Source of the DNA: Phlegmacium glaucopus
Taxonomy: Eukaryota > Basidiomycota > Agaricomycetes > Agaricales > Cortinariaceae
Direction: 5' to 3'
DNA length: 12,365 nucleotides
Assembly (NCBI GenBank): GCA_015039465.1
Contig: MU130446.1
Coordinates: 116,837-129,201 of the forward strand
Below, piece by piece: positions 7,202 through 12,365 of this stretch. The position numbers and the translations under genes were made by a program. A model generated the notes under the pieces. It was not told the origin of the DNA. It was given only the letters and a program-made list of their open reading frames with translations, and searched no databases. Numbering within the stretch: position 1 is the stretch's first letter; each line of letters begins with the position of its first letter.

Positions 7202-9110
7202 AGGAGCTGCGGAAATCTACGGTGTCCAACCAAAGTATCTAAGACATAACTTATGGGAGGAACCATCTGTTCTCTCTCCCACCACTGCAGAGTGGTTCTT
7301 GTACGCTTCTCCACTCCCTTGTCCTCCTCTTTCAGAGATTATGAACCCTGTTGTCCAAAGTACTATTACTAACAATCCCAATTTATTCAAAATAGTCACT
7401 CCTATCAAAGTCGATGTCTTCGAGTCACTCCTTGTCAACCACCCTAACCAACCATTTGTCCGCTCTGTGTGCCTCGGATTGCGCAAGGGCTTCTGGCTGT
7501 GGGCTGACACCCTCTGTGACAATTTCCCAGCTACACACGACCAATCTCGTCCCGATCCTTTCAATCCAAAAAAGTCCAATTTCATTCTTGACCAATGTGC
7601 AATCAAAATCAAAAAGGGTCGATTCTCACTGTCATTCGGACCTGATCTCCTGCCTGGCATGTATTCTATGCCTATCTATGCAGTCGACAAGCCCAATTCT
7701 ACTGACTTATGACTCGTCACCGACCATAGTGCAGGACCTTTTTCCCTCAACAGTATGATCAATCACACCAAGGTTACCGGCTTCCCACTTGACAACCTTC
7801 GCCAACTCAGTGAAATTTTACTCAACGTCAAGAAATCTATTGGAAACATCCCCGTCACGATGTGGAAATCCGACATCGCCAAAGCCTACCGTCTCATGCC
7901 AGTCCACCCTTGCTGGCAAATCAAGCAAATAAACACAATCGGCAGCCAACGATTTGTTGATCACAACCTTGCCTTTGGCAGCAGTGGCTCCCCAGGCATT
8001 TTCATTTCTTTCAACAGCCTGGTAGCCTGGATCACTAAGTATGTCAAACTATTTGATTATCTGGCTAACTACGTAGACAATTTGTCGGGGTGTGATGTTA
8101 CCAGCGATACACTTTTCTATGCACCTTACAACTGCTATTTGCCTTCCCATCAGAAGCAACTATTCGATCTTTGGGATGAACTCGGAATTCCACATAAGCC
8201 CCACAAGCAACTTTCCGGTAGCCCACTCACGATCATTGGAATTGATGTCAACCCAAACTCCATGACCCTATCACTACCACCCTCTTCCAAATCCCGACTC
8301 CTCAACGAGCTTTTGTTCTGGTCATCTAAACCACCTAAGCGGTCGTCCAGCAGCTTCAAACTCAAACATTGGGAATGAGTGGCCGGATGGTTCAACTGGG
8401 CGCTGAACATTTACCCACATCTTTGTCCTGCGCTTAACAATGTCTATTCAAAGATTGTGGGGAAATGTAATAGAGACCAACGAATCTATATAAATAATGC
8501 CATTTGCAATGATTTCTTGTGGGCCCTCCACCACATTGATAAATCCAATGGTGTACATCTTTTAAAATCCACCTTTTGGGCTCCTACTGAGGCTAACTTC
8601 ACCATCTTCTGTGATGCGTGTCCCGAAGGCATGGGATTTTGGTACCCCGATAACAAAACAGGCTTCTATGCCCCAACCCCCATCAATGTCCCGTCGGATT
8701 TCATTTTTTATTTTGAAGCATTATGTGTCCTGTCAGCATTAGACCATGTTCAGTCCTGCGCACCCAACAGATCCCAAATTGTGATATATACTGACAATTT
8801 GAACACTGTCTATATGTTTCGTTCATATTGAGCCCTTTCCACATACAACCACATTCTCAAACATGCCGTTGACATCATCATCAGCAACGACTTCAGTCTC
8901 TGGGTCCTTCACGTCCCCGGATCTGAAAACATCATCGCAGATGCACTATCCCAAGTTAAATTTTCCGTCGCACTTCTGCACAAGCCTCTTTTAAACCTTT
9001 ACACTTTCAATCCCCGGTCTGGTGGGGCTGCACCAATGATTCCGCACCCACATTCCTCTAGACAGCGCCCATGCGAGGCCTGGTCTAGAGACCGTCTTGT
9101 CCGAGAATGA
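7085..9110 (+). pseudogene. pol: Reverse transcriptase-RNase H of the tyrosine-recombinase element
   Basis: It would copy element RNA into DNA. The pol frame is +1 relative to gag and overlaps its end. Domains: a pre-RT region (TPIKVDVFESLLVNHP, GLRKGFWLWADT, about 7400-7510), FGPDLLPGMYSMPI (7636 on), then TGA 7710 followed by LVTDHSAGPFSLNSM. RT box A is WKSDIAKAYRLMPVHP, with the catalytic Asp at 7872-7874. Box B is FGSSGSPG. The YVDD box is YVDN, with Asn at 8079-8081, so polymerase activity should be lost. A thumb-like region (HWE, TGA 8376, VAGWFNWALNIYP) leads into RNase H, with all four acidic residues present: FCDA (8613), FEAL (8715), YTDN (8793) and ADAL (8940). Further stops are TGA 8829 and TGA 9108. 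Every stop here is TGA where the family favours Arg. Confidence 0.85.
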
Positions 9111-9967
9111 GCAATAGCCATCGGACAAGCCATCAATACATCTACCCTTAAATCTTACAACTCAGCTCTCAACTTGTACTTATCCTTTTATATATGTGTC
9201 ATCATATCAATCCAAGATCCGTTGCTTCATATCTTTCTGGGATTTCCCAGCAACTCAAACCATACTTTCCCACTATCCGAGAAGCACAACATTCTCCATT
9301 AGTAGAACAAACACTTAAAGGTTGTATGTGTATTAAGGGAGTCGCCACAAAGTGAAAGTGAGCCCTCACCCCTTCTGACCTCGACTCGGTTATCCATTCC
9401 CTTCAGCATTCCAACATCCACAATGACCGTCTCTTCCTTGCCATGCTTCTAACTGGATTCTTTGCCCTCCTCCGACTAGGAGAACTATCCTTTCCTAACA
9501 AAAAGGATTTACAAAACTGGCAAAAAATTTCCAAATGTTCCTCTGTACACCTCACTCCTGAATTCTACAAATTTCAGCTCCCATCCCACAAAGCAGACCA
9601 TTTCTTCAAAGGCAACCACATCATAGTAACAAAGGATCAATTCCCCCCCATCAACCCCCTTTTCTTCTTCCAGTGTTATCTCATCAGCCAAGACTCTCTT
9701 TTTCCACTGGCATCCCCCCTGTGGATAACTTCGGACGGATCCATCCCTACTCGCCATTTCTTCATGTCCCGTCTCCATCATTTCTTCAGCAACGACATCA
9801 GTGGCCACTCGATGCGAGCCAGTGGGGCCACCTCTCTTGCTGAGAATGGCATTCCACCCTCCATCATTTAACCTATGGGCCGGTGGTCCTCTGACGCCTT
9901 CCTTATTTACATCCGGAAAAATCCTGTTCTCGTCCAAGCACTACTGTACTCCAAACATCCATCCTAA
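9111..9967 (+). pseudogene. Tyrosine recombinase (phage-integrase fold) of the retrotransposon
   Basis: It would insert the circular cDNA by strand exchange through a 3'-phosphotyrosine. The N-terminal SAM-like core-binding part starts in the pol frame (AIAIGQAINTSTLKSYNSALN). It then changes to another frame near 9185-9210, with about 20 family residues missing, and continues as NPRSVASYLSGISQQLKPYF. The catalytic residues are present: Arg in LLRLGEL (9473-9475), His and Arg in GHSMRAS (9806 and 9815), GRW (9878) and the nucleophile Tyr in LIYIRKNP (9908-9910). Stops are TGA 9353 and TGA 9359, giving K-stop-K-stop where a basic KRKR-like stretch is usual, and TAA 9869 just before the GRW box. 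The natural stop is TAA 9965-9967. A dead copy, but an unusually readable one. Confidence 0.85.
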
Positions 9968-10096
9968 TCTTCTCTCTTCACTCCATTTCAACACTACCAT
10001 ATTTGTTTCCACACATTGGACCTTTTCTTCTTTTATCTGCCTTCTTATCTTCCTCATTATTTCTCTCTTTCTCCTCACATCCTTTCACTCATCTTT
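9968..10096 (+). other. Pyrimidine-rich 3' untranslated region of the element
   Basis: About 130 bases of mostly C and T (TTCTTCTTTTATCTGCC, TTTCTCTCTTTCTCCTC) follow the recombinase stop and run into an A16 tract. A pyrimidine-rich 3' end is common in fungal elements of this group. No coding or repeat match to the 5' leader was seen. Confidence 0.55.
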
Positions 10097-10112
10097 AAAA
10101 AAAAAAAAAAAA
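10097..10112 (+). repeat. A16 tract at the 3' end of the retrotransposon
   Basis: Sixteen consecutive A residues follow TCATCTTT and precede TTACTTTATAGC. Tyrosine-recombinase elements do not normally end in a genomic poly(A), so this may be a retrocopied tail, a chance homopolymer or the start of flanking DNA. Confidence 0.8.
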
Positions 10113-10155
10113 TTACTTTATAGCTGTACCTAGTAGAGAGATAATAACCAATTAG

Positions 10156-10593
10156 ACCGGTTGGCTGGCCGGAGAGCCGCCAACCGGTTCTGACTTGCTA
10201 CTCCTATTGCGTCTCCCACGCCCAGTCGTCATTGGTAGGAGGATGTACCACAATCAACACACCCCCGAATGGGGAAATTGTGAGACGCGACACACCATCC
10301 TTTGGCTGCCTCACGGCAGCTGGAGTTCTAACTACCTAACCACCTACCCAAGACTGCACTACCACACGAAAAGACATATACCTGATTCCTAAGCCTACCA
10401 CTAACCTGAGAAAAAAACACTAACACGAACCCCTAACGTGATCCTAACCAAAGTACTAGCCCAACCCACCCCAGCGGCACCTATCCGGCAGACTCGCCGG
10501 AGTATCAAAAATAAGTTGATGGCGAGCTCTGGCGAGCTACGGCATCCAATTTGATGGGAGATCAGCAACACATCGTCACTTCGTGACGGTGTG
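10156..10593. repeat. Cluster of five hairpins downstream of the retrotransposon
   Basis: Stems: ACCGGTTGGC/GCCAACCGGT (10156-10165 with 10179-10188, perfect 10 bp); CACAAT..CCCC/GGGG..ATTGTG (10249-10282); GCTGCC/GGCAGC (10305-10320, loop TCAC); CCGGC/GCCGG (10485-10500); CACATCGTCAC/GTGACGGTGTG (10569-10593, 11 bp with one wobble, loop TTC). The region is GC-richer than the retrotransposon and has no convincing gene; a 90-codon minus-strand frame over its right part has no recognisable motif. It could be the terminal-repeat region of the element or the end of another element. Confidence 0.7.
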
Positions 10594-11176
10594 CCTGAGT
10601 GTGTTGCGTGTCGATTGTGGTCACTCCCGCATTGATAGCGCACAACCGGGCTCTCCAGACATAGACGAGACAATGTCTTGATGTTTGCTCAGTTGAAGGA
10701 TTTCATTGAGTCTGGGAACGTGGACAAAATCCCCAATAACAAGAGGCATTGAATGTATGTTCTTTTTTTTATAGAACCAAGCCATAAAAAGTATATAAAA
10801 AGTATACACCCAGTCCGCACCTCCAAGTCAATCGACTGCTCCTACAAAAAAAGAAACTTGGGAAATAGGGTCATCATAAAAATAACTTTGAAGTGTTTAG
10901 TACAATTACTGTTAAATAACCTAAAATTATGATAAACGAATGAGTGGTGAGATATAATCCAAGGACACGACGAAGAGGTCCCATGTGTATGTACATATTT
11001 CGAGGGTAGGTGACATGTTGACGTTATTCGTCGAACTGTCTTTCTTTCTGTCAATTGTAGGACATTATTTCTTCGCTCAGTACGCTGCTGGAGCGTCGGC
11101 AAAGCCCACAAACCGCCACGCAATTTTTCAAAAGCGAATTAGTCTGCTATTGATTCATGCTTGTTACAACCGAAAA
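10594..11176. other. Intergenic region with no recognised gene
   Basis: It separates the retrotransposon from the 3' end of the membrane-protein gene. It holds an 11-bp perfect tandem duplication (ATAAAAAGTAT twice, 10784-10805), a T8 run inside an inverted GGTTCT/AGAACC-like context near 10760-10778, and AT-rich sequence near 10880-10930. A 62-codon minus-strand frame (10621-10809) shows no motif I recognise. The right part should include the 3' untranslated region of the minus-strand gene. Confidence 0.5.
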
Positions 11177-12061
11177 TCAACCTCTTTCTTTTACAAATGC
11201 AGAAATAATTGAGATTCTCACTGATTGTAATTCCGGATGGACTTGCTGGGCCGACGACGTTGAGCTCAAGTTAAGAGAAGCGAGCGGTAACGACGCGTCA
11301 GCCATCGCCTGAAATCGTGTACGAGCGTTCAGCCTTCCGATATGATTGGATATAAGCAGTTGGCTTCATATTTACAAAGGAATGACGTACTGCGCAAGCA
11401 TTGCGTTTGTATAGGCTGGAAGACATAGTTCATGACCATTAAAAAAAACCTGAGTGAAAAAATGACGCACCTCCACCACGAACATAAAAGAATACAACAG
11501 CGACAGATCTAGGTAAGGCACCTAAATACTATAGATATGTGAGACAACGAGACAAGTAGTCCGAATCAAAAGGGAGGGTTACAGAAACCAGGAATGGCAG
11601 AGTGCAGAGCCTGCAAATCAATACTTCGTGAGTAGGGTAACGAGGGAGGTGGAGAGGCACATACCAAGTCAACATGCCAGTTGAAACCGACCATAGAATA
11701 AGCGCGCGCACAATCTTCATGGTATTAGAGCTGTTAACAGGAGGTTATACTTTGCATAAAGGATCGCGGAGAGGACTTTTAAACTCACTGTCGCGTGATG
11801 CCTGAGCTCCTGGTATGTAGCATATAGCACATAGTTACAACGACAACTCCATCACCGAACAATCTACAGGCGAAGGTCCCAAATACAAGGACCTGTTAGG
11901 AAAGCTTGCACACGGTAGTTCTCTTTTTCAGGTATGTAGGGACGTACTGGGCTCTGGTCTGAGACAGCGAGGTTACACCGTAATACAGCACTGAAAATAT
12001 AATCAAGTCTAAATCTTTGCTCGAACTAAGGCCATGCGAACATACCTTCGAATCACTTGAG
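11177..12061 (-). CDS. Multi-exon DUF6534-type seven-transmembrane protein, 3' exons
   Basis: No unbroken frame shows this gene; it appears when minus-strand introns are removed. Exons, in order of translation: 11892-11789, 11730-11665, 11610-11583, 11528-11471, 11415-11391 and 11333-11177 (TGA stop). Introns are 58, 54, 54, 55 and 57 nt, and all have GT...AG ends and keep one phase. The product contains GVVVVTMCYMLHTRSSG, KIVRALILWSVSTGMLT, PFLVSYLGALPRS, FFYVRGGAYTNAMLAQLNAR, then a Ser-rich cytoplasmic tail. The pattern of a TM helix with LH..RSSG, a tGxLT helix and a YTNxxLAxLNAR ending is that of agaricomycete DUF6534 membrane proteins, whose function is unknown (possibly sensory). Two more exons upstream are plausible (11990-11948 and 12061-12046, with 55-nt introns between them and before the first listed exon), but their peptide is not diagnostic. 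Confidence 0.65.
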
Positions 12062-12365
12062 CTTTTGGAAGGAATTTTTGATTCAGATAGAGACCTTGGA
12101 AAAGCGGGCCTGGCCTACATACCGAAACCGAGGGCTACGAAACATGAGTAAGGCAGTCCTATTCAGAGAGGAAAGGACTGACCCTGGCCTACTATATACG
12201 GAATGAACTGGCGGTGAGAAGAGGTGAGAGGTCGCCTTGGTAACGATGTGATTCAGAACGCATACCACGAGCCCTGTCAATTTCTTCTGTTCCGACACTG
12301 CAGGAGAAAAGTTGAATGACCAGACACTACTGTGCGAAAAAATCATCATACATCTCCACATTCGC
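12062..12365 (-). other. Probable 5' exons of the membrane-protein gene, unresolved
   Basis: Further minus-strand splice signals continue to the window edge: donors GTATGT at 12122 and GTATGC near 12265, acceptors CTCCTGCAG near 12299 and CACCGCCAG near 12209, at spacings giving introns of about 58-61 nt. This suggests that the gene's N-terminal transmembrane segments lie here and beyond 12365. I could not choose a single exon set, and no start codon is assigned. Confidence 0.4.

Larger units (their letters stand above)
5320..10112 (+). mobile_element. Tyrosine-recombinase retrotransposon (DIRS order, Ngaro-like), decayed
   Basis: One plus-strand element carries Gag (5653-7201), RT and RNase H (about 7085-9110) and a tyrosine recombinase (about 9111-9967). 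RT followed by RNase H followed by a phage-integrase-type recombinase, with no DDE integrase and no LTRs, defines DIRS-order elements. The lack of a methyltransferase domain after RNase H favours the Ngaro group over DIRS1. The coding part is almost full length but carries nine internal stops, a frame change near 9185-9210 and an RT active-site change. The limits given are approximate: a structured leader begins left of 5455, and a C/T-rich 3' region ends in an A16 run. The split direct repeats expected of Ngaro elements were not found by eye. Confidence 0.85.

Noticed and set aside
7217..7660. 147-codon minus-strand open frame
   Set aside because: It is the antisense shadow of the conserved pre-RT region of pol on the plus strand.
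6188..9361. TGA recoded as an amino acid (alternative genetic code) in the retrotransposon
   Set aside because: All positions point to Arg, TAA stops and a frame change are also present, RT has lost a catalytic Asp, and the neighbouring host gene ends normally with TGA. CpG decay explains the data more simply.
9509..9937. 142-codon minus-strand open frame
   Set aside because: It is antisense to the tyrosine recombinase catalytic domain, whose active-site residues are on the plus strand.
10621..10809. 62-codon minus-strand open frame as a gene
   Set aside because: It is short, has no recognisable domain, no supporting splice signals and overlaps repeats.

Overview
The window looks like transposon-rich DNA from a basidiomycete fungus, most likely an agaricomycete. 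Three things point there: (i) a tyrosine-recombinase (DIRS-order, Ngaro-like) retrotransposon whose Gag, RT, RNase H and recombinase motifs are of the type common in Agaricomycetes; (ii) a Ty3/Gypsy-type Gag with a CCHC knuckle; (iii) a minus-strand host gene broken by uniform 54-58 nt introns that reads as a DUF6534-type seven-transmembrane protein, a family expanded in mushrooms. There are no bacterial features. All family assignments come from reading motifs; no search was run.

Layout. 1-1972 (minus strand): 5' part of a Ty3/Gypsy LTR retrotransposon, with gag broken by a frameshift and an in-frame TGA, then a leader and a tentative LTR. 1973-5320: no convincing gene. This stretch holds short direct repeats (2791-2948), CAA-rich sequence, a dispersed hairpin/poly-T repeat in four copies (3195-3906), G/C-skewed ACCCTT-type inverted repeats resembling a small hAT-like non-autonomous element (3997-4403), a 31-bp-arm palindrome (4434-4505), a 20-bp tandem array (4585-4664), a second hAT-like terminus (4846-4985) and a CTTGGACT-type degenerate repeat (5105-5220). 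About 5320-10112 (plus strand): one decayed but nearly full-length tyrosine-recombinase retrotransposon in the order Gag, RT, RNase H, recombinase. 10113-11176: intergenic DNA with a cluster of hairpins. 11177 to about 12061 and probably beyond (minus strand): the multi-exon membrane-protein gene, its 5' end unresolved or outside the window.

How the parts relate. The retrotransposon proteins would have worked together: Gag packages the RNA, RT/RNase H makes cDNA, and the tyrosine recombinase inserts it without an integrase. This copy cannot do so unaided. Nine internal stop codons interrupt it (seven TGA, two TAA, no TAG), most at positions where the family has arginine, and the second catalytic Asp of the RT box is Asn. 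Nearly all of these lesions are what CpG deamination would produce, which points to a methylated, silenced element. The host gene at the right edge keeps CpG dinucleotides and consistent splice sites and is probably functional. No clearly new biological system was found. The most interesting items are the decay signature, the roughly 1.1 kb second open frame over gag, and the structured repeats at 3195-4505 and 10156-10593.
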